Translations under genes and position numbers: made by a program | Shown: positions 35,302 to 43,794 of the stretch, piece by piece | Layout: the number at the start of each line of letters is the position of its first letter | How positions within the stretch are numbered: the stretch's first letter is position 1 | The notes under the pieces: model-generated | Seen by the model: only the letters and a program-made list of their open reading frames with translations | Told to the model about the DNA's origin: nothing | Database searches by the model: none | From: JBBIPA01 sp963820495 | GTDB lineage: Bacteria; Chloroflexota; Dehalococcoidia; GIF9; UBA5629 | NCBI GenBank assembly: GCA_963820495.1 | Contig: CAWGAF010000002.1 | Location: 248,001-312,000 of the forward strand | Direction of reading: 5' to 3' | DNA: 64,000 nt

Positions 35302-35511
35302 TTACTCTCCGAAAAAGGTTAGTATCTTTTCTCCCTTTTCGGTTATCCAGGAAGCATATCCTTTGTTCAAACAGCACTCTACACAGATGTGCTGCTTTTT
35401 ATCCTCTTTTTCATCGTCGTCTGCTATAAGCAGATACCGTTCTCCGTGCTCGATATTCCGTCGGCAAATATCGCAGTTCATTTCACCTATGGTAATACAG
35501 CCACGTCGCAT
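35302..35511 (-). CDS. Small zinc-binding protein
   Basis: 69 aa with CDICRRNIEHGERYLLI and HICVECCLNKGY, that is CxxC with a second CxxC (plus a His), which fits one zinc knuckle. The ATG overlaps the rsmI stop by one base (TAATG), with GGAGGGGG before it. It lies between rsmI and metG, so it is cotranscribed with them. Function unknown. Confidence 0.7.
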   Translation of the reverse strand: MRRGCITIGEMNCDICRRNIEHGERYLLIADDDEKEDKKQHICVECCLNKGYASWITEKGEKILTFFGE

Positions 35512-36335
35512 TATCCCCCTCCTTTATTAAGTTTTACCCAGGCTTGATAAAGTTTCTTTTTTGAAACCCCGCTTGTTTGTGATAGCCTAGCTACAGCTTC
35601 TTTAGCAGTAATTCTTTGCTGATAAAGTTTGTTCAGTTCTGTTTCTATATACTCGTTAATCTCTGGTTTCTCTTGTTTTGCGCCTTCAATGACTAGAGTA
35701 AACTCACCTCTCGGTTGTGTGAAATGCACTATAGCTTGACTTAATGTGCCCCTGAATATTTCCTCGTGTATCTTGGTCAACTCGCGGCAAACTGCCACTT
35801 GTCTTTCTCCCAAAACCTCTAGCGCGTCTTTAAGCGTGCTTGCAAGCCGATGGGGAGCTTCAAAGGTAACTATGGTTCTCGATTCGTTTGCTACTGACTC
35901 CAAAAGTCGTCGCCTTTCTCCCTTACGTCGAGGCAAAAAGCCCAGATAGAGAAACTGGTCAGATGATAATCCAGAAGCTACCAGGGCTGTTATTACCGCC
36001 GAAGCTCCTGGGACAGGCACAACTGGAATGCTGCGCTCAATAGCCGCTGAGATAAGTTCATAACCAGTATCACTTAATCCGGGCATACCAGCTTCTGACA
36101 CTAGAGCCACATCACCTTCTTTGAGACAGTCTAAGATGTAGCCAAGCTTGGTTTTTTTATTGTGCTCATGATAGCTGGTTATCACAGCCTTTATGTTATA
36201 GGCGTTTAACAAATGACGTGTTGTGCGTGTATCTTCAGCAGCAATCAATTTTACCTGACCTAATAAGTGCAAGGCCCGTAAAGAGATGTCTTCCAAATTG
36301 CCTATGGGGGTAGCGATAATATAGAGCGCAGACAC
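35511..36335 (-). CDS. rsmI: 16S rRNA 2'-O-ribose methyltransferase
   Basis: 274 aa, tetrapyrrole-methylase fold. LYIIATPIGNLEDISLRALHLL, EDTRTTRHLL, SEAGMPGLSDTGYEL and VPGASAVITALVASGL are diagnostic for RsmI, which methylates C1402 of 16S rRNA. First gene of the run rsmI - Zn protein - metG - prenyltransferase. Confidence 0.96.
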   Translation of the reverse strand: MSALYIIATPIGNLEDISLRALHLLGQVKLIAAEDTRTTRHLLNAYNIKAVITSYHEHNKKTKLGYILDCLKEGDVALVSEAGMPGLSDTGYELISAAIERSIPVVPVPGASAVITALVASGLSSDQFLYLGFLPRRKGERRRLLESVANESRTIVTFEAPHRLASTLKDALEVLGERQVAVCRELTKIHEEIFRGTLSQAIVHFTQPRGEFTLVIEGAKQEKPEINEYIETELNKLYQQRITAKEAVARLSQTSGVSKKKLYQAWVKLNKGGG

Positions 36336-36391
36336 AATTTAATTGCAACATTATATCGTATTGACGCGAACTGGTCTAGTGGTATATTCAT

Positions 36392-36420
36392 TTGACTTTG
36401 CCTATTGCCTTTGCTATAGT
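36392..36420 (+). promoter_or_regulatory. Promoter of the guaB3-like gene
   Basis: TTGACT at 36392-36397, TATAGT at 36415-36420, 17-bp spacer, with an added TG-C before the -10 (extended). Predicted start about 36427. It lies inside the longest open frame and therefore decides the start codon at 36448. Confidence 0.75.
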
Positions 36421-36447
36421 CTTTGCCAATATCCAGTAGAGGCAGAC

Positions 36448-37593
36448 ATGAGTACCCCCAAATTTAAAGAAATGGAACGTGCTTATGGTTTTGATGAGGT
36501 TGCTATTGTACCTGGAGATGTTACTGTTAACCCCGATCAGGCAAATACCAGTTTTACCATTGGCAAATTCAACTTTAATATTCCTATCTTAGCTTCGGCT
36601 ATGGATGCTGTAGTCGACCCCAAAATGGCTATCAAGTTCAATAAACTTGGTGGGCTGGCTGTACTTAACCTGGATGGAATTCAGACAAGATATGAAAACC
36701 CCGATGATATTTTGGCTGACATAGCAAAGGCATCAGATTCAGAAATTACAGCTTTAATGCAGAAAATATACACTCAACCTATACGGGAAAACCTTATTGC
36801 CGGGCGCATTCAAACTATCAAGAAGGCAGGAGCTGTATGTGCTGTCTCAGTAATACCAGCTACTGCTAAGAAATTGGCTACTGTGGCTAAAGAAGCCGGC
36901 GCAGATATTTTGGTGGTTCAGTCAACGGTTACCACTGCTCGCCATATTTCTAAAAGCTATCATGGTCTTGTCTTTTCTGAGTTAGCGCAGGCAATACCAT
37001 TGCCTATTTTGGTGGGCAATTGCGTTACCTATAGCGCTGCCTTGGAGTTGATGAAAACTGGTATTGCGGGCATTCTCGTTGGTGTTGGTCCCGGTGCTGC
37101 CTGCACTACCAGAGAAGTCCTTGGCATTGGAGTTCCCCAGGTAACGGCTACCATGGGCTGTGCCGCAGCCCGGGAAGCTTACTTTAAAGAAACCGGCAAG
37201 TATGTAACGATTGTCACAGATGGCGGAATTCGCATTGGCAGTGATTTATGCAAGTGTTTTGCCTCAGGTGCTGATGCTGTTATGCTTGGCTCACCACTGG
37301 CAAAAACAAAAGAAGCCCCGGGAAGAGGTTATCACTGGGGAATGGCACACTCTCATCCTGAGTTGCCCAGAGGTACACGTGTCAAAGTCGGCACCAATAT
37401 TACCTTAGAGCATCTGCTCTTCGGGCCTACTTCGATGACTGATGGAAGCGAAAACCTTATGGGTGCTCTGCGTACTGCCATGGGTGTTTGCGGTGCTCTT
37501 ACTATTAAAGATATGCACAAGGTGAAAATGGTAATAGCTCCGTCAATCAAAACCGAAGGTAAATACTTCCAGGCTATACAGCGTGCTTGTTAG
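36448..37593 (+). CDS. GuaB3-family IMP dehydrogenase-related protein
   Basis: 381 aa. TIM barrel with DEVAIVPGDVTVNPDQ, ILASAMDAVVDPKMA and the flap-loop Cys in GVGPGAACTTREVLGIGVPQVTA (the IMPDH GxGSxCTTR). No CBS pair is inserted, which fits the GuaB3 branch common in Actinobacteria, Cyanobacteria and Chloroflexi. The start at 36448 follows AGAGGCAGAC; the frame begins earlier, but its upstream part contains the promoter. It may oxidise IMP or a related nucleotide. Confidence 0.9.
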   Translation: MSTPKFKEMERAYGFDEVAIVPGDVTVNPDQANTSFTIGKFNFNIPILASAMDAVVDPKMAIKFNKLGGLAVLNLDGIQTRYENPDDILADIAKASDSEITALMQKIYTQPIRENLIAGRIQTIKKAGAVCAVSVIPATAKKLATVAKEAGADILVVQSTVTTARHISKSYHGLVFSELAQAIPLPILVGNCVTYSAALELMKTGIAGILVGVGPGAACTTREVLGIGVPQVTATMGCAAAREAYFKETGKYVTIVTDGGIRIGSDLCKCFASGADAVMLGSPLAKTKEAPGRGYHWGMAHSHPELPRGTRVKVGTNITLEHLLFGPTSMTDGSENLMGALRTAMGVCGALTIKDMHKVKMVIAPSIKTEGKYFQAIQRAC

Positions 37594-38219
37594 GCAGTAA
37601 ACTGCTCGGAAAAAACTGAGACGCAGAACCAGATTCCAAATCCTATTAAAACGAGCGCGCAGGTACCGAAAACAATCTTCTGAACTTTTACCGTCCACAG
37701 ATGCCTTGTCTTGAATACTGTGTAGGAAATGAGTTGCTCCCAGAACAGATCGCATGACCAGTGGACAATGGCAAAGATAATCAGACCATAAATCCCGAAC
37801 TCAGCGGCACCATAAATTAAAGCTATACCAATAGTTGCCCACCATAGGAAAAAATAGGGATTAGCTCCGGTCATCACAACTCCCGTGGTCAGAGAGTTAT
37901 AGGGTAAGTCAGTAGTCTCTCCCAGTGACTTGCTCATGGTTCGGAACAGCATTGCGCCCATGAAAATGAGCATGAGACCGCCGACCAGGCCAATTATCCT
38001 TTTAACTTCAGGCGAAGTAATGAAATGGGCAAATCCAAAGTAAATTAGCGCCATAATGGGTAGTTCGATAACCGCATGTCCCAGGGCGATAGAGATGCCG
38101 GCATATTTATCCCGGTATCCCTTGGCTATTGTTGCCGCAGTAAGCGGTCCAGGAGCCATAACACCAGATAGAGATATGCCTACCGCAGAAAGTAAAAATA
38201 AACCAAAATTCGCCGTCAT
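37590..38219 (-). CDS. LysE/RhtB-type transporter
   Basis: 209 aa with about six membrane segments. It has GVMAPGPLTAATIAKGYRDKYAGISIALGHAVIELP, the APGP motif of LysE-family exporters, and SLTTGVVMTGANPYFFLWW. I chose the ATG at 38219; the frame opens 16 codons earlier at a TTG. The substrate is unknown (amino acid or metal export). It ends convergently, 4 bases over the guaB3-like gene. Confidence 0.85.
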   Translation of the reverse strand: MTANFGLFLLSAVGISLSGVMAPGPLTAATIAKGYRDKYAGISIALGHAVIELPIMALIYFGFAHFITSPEVKRIIGLVGGLMLIFMGAMLFRTMSKSLGETTDLPYNSLTTGVVMTGANPYFFLWWATIGIALIYGAAEFGIYGLIIFAIVHWSCDLFWEQLISYTVFKTRHLWTVKVQKIVFGTCALVLIGFGIWFCVSVFSEQFTA

Positions 38220-38291
38220 AATATTTAAGTGTAACTGGAACAGAATTGACGAGAAGCTTACCTGCAAATCATAGCTGAGAAAAATTAATGG

Positions 38292-39074
38292 CTAAATATC
38301 CTCTTCCTCTTCTTCCTCTTCCACCTTTTCCACCTTAGTTTCCGGTTGGGTGCTGGTATGTGGGAGCAGTACACCAGTGCTCGTTTTACGTTTGGGAGTT
38401 TTAGGCAAGCTGCTGATTGTCTTTTTTAGCTCGGCAAACACTTTTAGCGATGTTCCTTCTGGAAGGATTAGCCCTTTGACTCCAGTTTCATGCAAGCTGC
38501 TTAACTCACCGCTGGTTAATTCTGAGTTCACATTTACCAATATCGGCTTGTTAAGTAAGCTAGTAAAAAGCTGGCAGGTAAGCAAGCGCTCGATAGTAAT
38601 CGTAGCAGCATTACTCGCAATCAGCACTGCATCTATAGGCGGTCTTAATTCATTGACAGCTCTGATCAAACCCGGTGTCAGCGACGGTTCTATTTTAAGC
38701 ACCTTGCCCAATCCTTCTTTGTTTATGGCTTCTAACGGAACCTGTAACCCAAAGACAATGAAGTCACAACCTGCGTCAATCATTTGTTGGATTTTTTCCT
38801 GACTGCTACCTTCTTCCAATAGTAGACCCAACGGAACGTCGCCAGTACTTCTAACTAGTTCTTTGAAGTTGTCATCGTCAATACTTTCACTGCTGACGAC
38901 TGCGGCGTCCATTTCTCTGTCAGCTATGCCTTTTGATTTTTTGGCACCTGCCTTGGTTAAGTCGGCAACCAGCAGTAGGGAAGGCAACTCTGTCTCTTCA
39001 CTTGACTTTCGGAAACCCAGAGCTGGCGCTGAGGACTTGTAGATTCGGTTTAGTTTATCAACAAATTTGCTCAT
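38292..39074 (-). CDS. TIM-barrel-like protein, function unknown
   Basis: 260 aa, starting MSKFVDKLNRIYKSS. Alternating strands and helices (LLLVADLTKAGAKK, MDAAVVSSESI, VPLGLLLEE, CDFIVFGL, AVLIASN, PILVNVNSELTSGELSSLHETGVKGLILPEG) suggest a TIM barrel like those for indole-glycerol phosphate or NanE-type epimerases. The tail is poly-acidic (EEEEEEED). I see no catalytic motif. ATG at 39074 is preferred over 39152 because the N-terminus matches the folded start. Confidence 0.65.
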   Translation of the reverse strand: MSKFVDKLNRIYKSSAPALGFRKSSEETELPSLLLVADLTKAGAKKSKGIADREMDAAVVSSESIDDDNFKELVRSTGDVPLGLLLEEGSSQEKIQQMIDAGCDFIVFGLQVPLEAINKEGLGKVLKIEPSLTPGLIRAVNELRPPIDAVLIASNAATITIERLLTCQLFTSLLNKPILVNVNSELTSGELSSLHETGVKGLILPEGTSLKVFAELKKTISSLPKTPKRKTSTGVLLPHTSTQPETKVEKVEEEEEEEDI

Positions 39075-39181
39075 ATTATTTACCTTATAACTTATTTTCT
39101 TAGTGGGTGTGAACTGATGATTTAGGATACTGTCATGATTAGCTAAAGTCAAATGGCAAGGGGGCTGAGGGGTAGACTCTC

Positions 39182-39445
39182 TTATAGTCCTTGATAAGTA
39201 TCCTCTCGTCGTGGGGCTACTTTTATCACTGTTACTAAACTAGCCTTGTCATCTATTGCATACACCATTCTGTAACGTCCTAGTCTGAGCCGCCAGAGAT
39301 CCACCCATCGTAGTTTCTTACATCTGGAAGGCCTGGGGTCATTTGCTAGAAAATCAATAGCCTGGGCAATTTCCACTTGCGCCTGTCTGGGAAGGGATAG
39401 TATCTGTTTCTGGGCGGCACTGATAATCTCTATCCTATAGACCAA
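39182..39445 (-). CDS. RelE/ParE-superfamily toxin
   Basis: 87 aa from the TTG at 39445 (LVYRIEIISAAQKQILSLPRQAQVEIAQAIDFLANDP), a normal RelE/ParE fold size with the C-terminal strand WRLRLGRYRMVYAIDDKASLVTVIKVAPRREDTY. The R-x3-Y-R-M-V-Y core is typical of RelE-like mRNA interferases, though the exact catalytic set was not checked. The start overlaps the antitoxin stop, with AAGGA in front. It forms a pair with the antitoxin. Confidence 0.85.
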   Translation of the reverse strand: MVYRIEIISAAQKQILSLPRQAQVEIAQAIDFLANDPRPSRCKKLRWVDLWRLRLGRYRMVYAIDDKASLVTVIKVAPRREDTYQGL

Positions 39446-39671
39446 GGTATTCCTTTTTGAATGTTTCCCAGTCCATAGTGTCTCCTTTTTCTTCAAGAGC
39501 TTTCAGCCCGTCTCTGATGTCTTCTTCCTCCTCCAGATGCTCATATATCAATTCTCGAACCACGCCAGCCACTGATGTCTTCCGCTTGAAAGCCACAAAA
39601 CGCAAAGCTTCATATTCTTCTGGATGCAGGCTTATAGTTGTTCTTTTAAAGTTGTCTTTGATGCGAGCCAT
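39435..39671 (-). CDS. RHH-type antitoxin (RelB-like)
   Basis: 78 aa, N-terminal ribbon-helix-helix (RTTISLHPEEYEALRFVAFKRKTSVAGVVRELIYEHL) and an acidic tail ending in WETFKKEYLGL that would wrap the toxin. It precedes the toxin and overlaps it. Direct repeats in its promoter suggest autoregulation. Confidence 0.8.
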   Translation of the reverse strand: MARIKDNFKRTTISLHPEEYEALRFVAFKRKTSVAGVVRELIYEHLEEEEDIRDGLKALEEKGDTMDWETFKKEYLGL

Positions 39672-39693
39672 ATTTCACCTCCGACTAGTGCAA

Positions 39694-39731
39694 AGGTTAT
39701 CATCAAAACATCAATGAGTCAAATCATCAAA
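39694..39731 (-). promoter_or_regulatory. Toxin-antitoxin promoter with direct repeats
   Basis: On the minus strand TTGACT (39722-39717) lies 17 bp from TAACCT (39699-39694). The plus-strand motif ATCATCAAA occurs at 39699-39707 and 39723-39731, bracketing the -35, which fits RHH-type operators. Confidence 0.6.
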
Positions 39732-39945
39732 TACGCGTTCTTCAGAGGTAGCAGAAAGTCATAGCTTTCTACCGCACTTTTTAAATCCGATCGGTAGCCC
39801 GCATTGGAAGGATACCGAACTTTTGTTTGAGAGGAAAGGACTTGTCCCAGCGCTACATCAGTTGCTTATTCGAACATAACATCATCTTAGGATATCAGCT
39901 ATACAGCACAATTTATTTATGATGTTTTGTTGAAGATGACATCAG

Positions 39946-40653
39946 TCATTGGGAAGCGGTGCTATCTGGCTGTTCTGTGGTAGAAATATGTCTTCTACGC
40001 ATGCGGACATAGATTGTGTAACCTAAGCGCGTACCGAGAATGAGAACAATGCCTACTACCACGGCAATTGTCATTTTCCCCCACTGATTAAATGGAACAA
40101 ATACCTCAATCAGAAATAGAACAACAAGGTATGCCAACAACAGTCCGAATAAAATGTGTGACCAGGCTTTGTCTTTCGGTGGTCGCTTCGGAAGTTCTTC
40201 CAACTTCGTCGTCGTGATGCTTGGTCCTCCGGTATAGATGGCAATTAAGTCCTCTAAATAGACCGCAGCCGAAAATAATATTCCCGCAAAAAGACAAAAG
40301 ACCGCTGCACGCATAGCGACAATAGCAAATTCGAAGTTCTCCGCAATAGTATAACCAGTCATGTCACCAACCATTATGCCAGGCATAATGGACACAGCGA
40401 TAAGTGCACCTGCAAAGGAAAAAATCACAAACACACATGCAAGGAATTGCAAATTTATATATGTGTACTTGTCACGCTCCACAGAATCAGATATTGACTT
40501 CAATCTACATAACATGACTCGCTGTTTCCCTTCTGGCATTGTCCTGATCAGAGTTTTCAGCCTCTTCCAAAAATAGTTCAAGAGGACAATAGTGGCTGTC
40601 AGCAAAAGTGCTGCTATAGTGAAAGTATTCCTAGCAATCTCTTGAATATCCAT
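39946..40653 (-). CDS. Multi-pass membrane protein, function unknown
   Basis: 235 aa with five membrane segments (about residues 9-28, 70-92, 105-130, 165-185 and 193-211) and basic loops. No recognised motif. It lies in the small accessory block between the toxin-antitoxin pair and the decayed tRNA. Confidence 0.6.
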   Translation of the reverse strand: MDIQEIARNTFTIAALLLTATIVLLNYFWKRLKTLIRTMPEGKQRVMLCRLKSISDSVERDKYTYINLQFLACVFVIFSFAGALIAVSIMPGIMVGDMTGYTIAENFEFAIVAMRAAVFCLFAGILFSAAVYLEDLIAIYTGGPSITTTKLEELPKRPPKDKAWSHILFGLLLAYLVVLFLIEVFVPFNQWGKMTIAVVVGIVLILGTRLGYTIYVRMRRRHISTTEQPDSTASQ

Positions 40654-40833
40654 ATTTGTTTCCCCAGTTCACCTTATGCCTCTTTCTTTTTGTGCTGTAT
40701 AACTTAACATCTCCGATTAGCTGATGGGTCATTATACATTGCAAATCTTGACATCTTCAGCTTACCATGTTTTACGAGCTTCGTTTGCATCTGATTGTTT
40801 GTGATGTTAGTCTCACGACCTTGAATAAATAAA

Positions 40834-41409
40834 TCATGGTTCTAGTCGCAGAAATACTTCCGCCTGACCGCCCTTAATTTTCCAATATTTGGGATACTTA
40901 AAAATCATACTCCCATCACTGGCAAATCTGAATTCAAATATCTGACTTTCGACATCAAGCAAAAGACATGTTTTTTCTTTAGCCAGATTCTCCAAAGTCT
41001 GTCTATCAGATTTCACATTAGGATTCAGATGGTGGTAATCATCTCTTCTATCCCATATTTTGAGTAGGAATTTCCTTAACTTGTCATCAATAAATTTCCT
41101 TGTGTGAAGCTTTTCCACATTTTTCTCAAAGACTTTATCGTGCTTCTTGAAATCTATATCACACATGTATCTTACTATAGCTTCCGCTACGGCTTGAACA
41201 AGAGCTATACATGCATAGAAATGACCATCTCGAAAAAGTAAGCTACACTCTGATGATGGTACAGCAAAGGGTGCATTTGGAATTATTATATGAGGTTTAA
41301 CTTGTAGATAACGTTCTACTCGTTCCGGCAAAGTATGCTCGAATTCCTGTTTCATCGAGTCAGCAGTTAGTGCTTGTTGATGAAGCTCCCGTTTTGTCTT
41401 TTCGTCCAT
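40834..41409 (-). CDS. HEPN-like protein with RX4H motif
   Basis: 191 aa, mostly helical. The segment FLLKIWDRRDDYHHLNPNV contains two overlapping RX4H motifs (R-R-D-D-Y-H-H), the kind of site used by HEPN ribonucleases. The helix before it (FYACIALVQAVAEAIVRYMCDIDF) fits the first helices of that fold. No adjacent antitoxin is visible; the accessory setting favours a defence or toxin-type protein. The family assignment is by eye. Confidence 0.55.
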   Translation of the reverse strand: MDEKTKRELHQQALTADSMKQEFEHTLPERVERYLQVKPHIIIPNAPFAVPSSECSLLFRDGHFYACIALVQAVAEAIVRYMCDIDFKKHDKVFEKNVEKLHTRKFIDDKLRKFLLKIWDRRDDYHHLNPNVKSDRQTLENLAKEKTCLLLDVESQIFEFRFASDGSMIFKYPKYWKIKGGQAEVFLRLEP

Positions 41410-41778
41410 TGTTATATTCTAACCTTAAGTCTCCGTCACATAGATTATACAATATCGCTGCTCGTGTCCTACAAAAGACCTACATATTGTTGCCCGCTAT
41501 AGGGACTGTATGAAGATTTAAATTACGGGACTCTTACATATAATGTAATAACTTCACCACACTTACAAAGGGAAAAACAGGAAAATTAGGTTTTCTTGTG
41601 TTAAATCAAAAGCTAATTTATGGCGATAATATTGCCTTTATGGTAGCGGGGGCTGGATTTGAACTAGTGCTCTATGGTTATGAATACGAATCCGAATAGT
41701 TACTCTTATTTCTAAGTAGTTAAACTGTTGCCAGAATTGTTACCTGATTTATGGCTGGTGACAGAGCAATTAGCTACG
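41410..41778. other. Gene-free stretch ending in a decayed tRNA
   Basis: No gene. It contains a palindrome TTACAT-ATA-ATGTAA (41535-41549) and, at 41641-41684, a tRNA 3' half. The rest is A+T-rich. Confidence 0.5.
41641..41684 (-). pseudogene. Decayed 3' half of tRNA-Met(CAT)
   Basis: On the minus strand the sequence runs from a CAT anticodon with flanking TT and AA, through a short variable region, a T-arm with the loop TTCAAAT, an acceptor CCCCGCT and A-CCA at the end (41641). The T-stem has two mismatches and no 5' half follows (no AGCGGGG, no D-arm). It reads as the 3' half of a tRNA, a form typical of integrase attachment sites left by mobile elements. Confidence 0.65.
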
Positions 41779-42915
41779 CTATTTAGTCCTTTCGACTACC
41801 CAATTTCCTGCAATAGACCTGTTTATCTCCAGTGAGGTGGCTATTCCTGTGGCACCAGCGGCAGCTCGGTATAGTCTTTCGATTTTGAAATCCCTGGTAT
41901 AGCCATAGCAGCCATGGATTTGCCTTGCCATTTCCACCACTTCCAAAGTAGCTGGTACCACAAACAATTTAGCCGCTGCTGCCTCGTTTTTCCAGTCTGC
42001 TGCTTGCTGGTCGAGCAAGAATGCAGCTCTATAGGTTAGCCACCTGGCGGCTTCTAATTTGCATTGCATATTAGCCAGCATCCATTTAATACCCTGCAGG
42101 CTGGAGATTGATTTTCCACGTGCTTTTCTCGACTTGGCGTAGTTTACTGCTTCATCCAATGCGGCTTGAGCTATGCCTATGTTGGCGCCGCACTGCATGA
42201 TTTTTTCGATAGCTATCCAGTACAATAATATATCGAAGCCTTTTCCCTTGTTACCGAGTAGATTTTCTTGGGGTACTCGCATATTCTGGAAATAGACATC
42301 TGCCGTTTCTATACCCCCTCCACCCATCAACTCCCAATTTTTTTCGGGACTGTAGCCCTGGCAGTTCTTCTGTATTATGAAGGCAGTGCACCCTCCAGCT
42401 TCGTCTTTGGTGTAGAGAACAGCATAGCCATCCCTGGCACCGAAAGTACTTAATCGCTTCATGCCGCTTATGACGTAGTAATCACCATCGGGTATAGCTG
42501 TGGTGGTTATTGCCTCGGGGTCGGAGCCAGTATCTGCTTCGGTGAATTGGATGCTGGCATATGCTGTGCCATCGCAGAGCGGCTTTAGGTATTTTTTCTT
42601 CAATTCATCCGAGCCAAAATGGACGATGCTTTGTGGGATACTGTTGTTAAACGCTACCAGCCACCAGACACCTGTCCCTGAATAGGCAATTTGCTCAATA
42701 GCCAGAGCGCAACTCAGATTCCCGGCTTCACTGCCGCCATATTTTTTAGGCACTGTCATGCCCAGCAAACCAAGGCGAGCCAGTTTCTGGATTAAGTCAT
42801 CAGGCAATTTACCTTCGCGATCAATCTGTGATGCAATCGGCTCAATATCATGCTTGGTGAAGTCGCTCACCGACTTTTGCAGGATTATCTGGTCTTCGGT
42901 CAGATTGAAGTTCAT
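41779..42915 (-). CDS. Acyl-CoA dehydrogenase
   Basis: 378-aa flavoprotein. Begins MNFNLTEDQIILQKSVSDFTKHDIEPIASQIDREGKLP, contains FTEADTGSDPEAITTTA and the C-terminal QIHGCYGYTRDFKIERLYRAA. It makes the alpha-beta double bond of acyl-CoA. The ATG at 42915 is preceded by a GGAG-containing purine stretch; an ATG 16 codons upstream is less likely. Substrate chain length is not evident. Confidence 0.92.
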   Translation of the reverse strand: MNFNLTEDQIILQKSVSDFTKHDIEPIASQIDREGKLPDDLIQKLARLGLLGMTVPKKYGGSEAGNLSCALAIEQIAYSGTGVWWLVAFNNSIPQSIVHFGSDELKKKYLKPLCDGTAYASIQFTEADTGSDPEAITTTAIPDGDYYVISGMKRLSTFGARDGYAVLYTKDEAGGCTAFIIQKNCQGYSPEKNWELMGGGGIETADVYFQNMRVPQENLLGNKGKGFDILLYWIAIEKIMQCGANIGIAQAALDEAVNYAKSRKARGKSISSLQGIKWMLANMQCKLEAARWLTYRAAFLLDQQAADWKNEAAAAKLFVVPATLEVVEMARQIHGCYGYTRDFKIERLYRAAAGATGIATSLEINRSIAGNWVVERTK

Positions 42916-43011
42916 CTCTAGCTCCAGCAGTTTATTATGGCATAGACGTTGATAGAATGTCACCTATTCATACAATCATAAGGAACTCGTGGGTTCCCAT
43001 TGATCCCACGG

Positions 43012-43048
43012 GATTGCCACGCCCCGATTGCATCGGGGCTCGCAATGA
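43012..43048. repeat. Dispersed palindromic repeat
   Basis: GCCCCGAT-TGC-ATCGGGGC at 43021-43039 inside ATTGC...GCAAT flanks. The central palindrome matches 8124-8142 except for one loop base. Similar GC-rich hairpins flanked by TTGCCA and CGCAATGAC are a common repeat type in related genomes, as I recall. Confidence 0.7.
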
Positions 43049-43101
43049 CAATTTATGTCGACCCCTCTCTACTTCAAGGAGGAAAAAAACTGGACTTTTT
43101 C

Positions 43102-43130
43102 TTGACAGACAGTCGATGGCGTTTTAACAT
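43102..43130 (+). promoter_or_regulatory. Promoter of the class II aldolase gene
   Basis: TTGACA at 43102-43107 and TAACAT at 43125-43130, 17-bp spacer; ATG at 43163 after GGGAGG. Confidence 0.55.
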
Positions 43131-43162
43131 AGCTGTTGAATATCGGGAGGATATGAGTAAGT

Positions 43163-43762
43163 ATGTGGGACACTGAAAAGAAAATGGTGCTTGGAACAGC
43201 TCAGCAAATGGTTCAAAAGGGGTTGGTGGTGGGCAACATGGGTAATGTAAGCATGCGTTTGGGAGATACCAGCGGCAGAGAGTTGTTGGCTATTACACCT
43301 AGTGGGCGTTACTACGATTCGCTGGATCCAGATGACATAGTGATTGTGGACTTCGATGGGAAGTGTATAGAGGGAAAGCTCAAGCCATCCGTTGAAACGA
43401 TGCTGCATATAGAGATTTATAAAACGCGAAAAAAGGTGAATGCCATTGTCCATTCTCATCCTGTCTTCGGCAGCGTGGTGGCAGTAGCGGGTATGGAAAT
43501 ACCGGCTATTCTTGATGATCAGGTTGTCTGTTTGGGTGGTGGGATAAATGTAGCTGAATATGCTCCTTCGGGTAGTCTGGAGATGGTGCGTAGCGTGGTT
43601 TCAGCATTGGGCGAGCGAAATGCAGTGATAATGGCAAATCATGGTGCGCTCAGCGTAGGTAGCGATATGAGAGACGCCTTAACCAATTGCGAGATATTGG
43701 AAAAGACAGCGAGAATATATGTTTATGCACTTGGTCTAGGCAAAATTAACCTGCTTCAGTAA
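43163..43762 (+). CDS. Class II aldolase/adducin-family protein
   Basis: 199 aa. The zinc-binding set is visible: HSHPVFG (two His) and ANHGAL (third His), with the catalytic-type Glu in KPSVETMLHIEIY and the start GLVVGNMGNVSMRLGD. Members cleave L-fuculose-, L-rhamnulose- or methylthioribulose-phosphates; the substrate is not clear. Confidence 0.9.
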   Translation: MWDTEKKMVLGTAQQMVQKGLVVGNMGNVSMRLGDTSGRELLAITPSGRYYDSLDPDDIVIVDFDGKCIEGKLKPSVETMLHIEIYKTRKKVNAIVHSHPVFGSVVAVAGMEIPAILDDQVVCLGGGINVAEYAPSGSLEMVRSVVSALGERNAVIMANHGALSVGSDMRDALTNCEILEKTARIYVYALGLGKINLLQ

Positions 43763-43794
43763 CTTATTTTTGTTTACGAGCAGGTTTTAACAAA

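Noticed and set aside
36343..36447. N-terminal extension of the guaB3-like protein
   Set aside because: The stretch holds a clear promoter (TTGACT-17-TATAGT), so it cannot be translated; ATG 36448 has AGAGG upstream.
41641..41720. Intact tRNA gene
   Set aside because: Only the 3' half is present; no D-arm or pairing 5' acceptor strand exists and the T-stem has mismatches.
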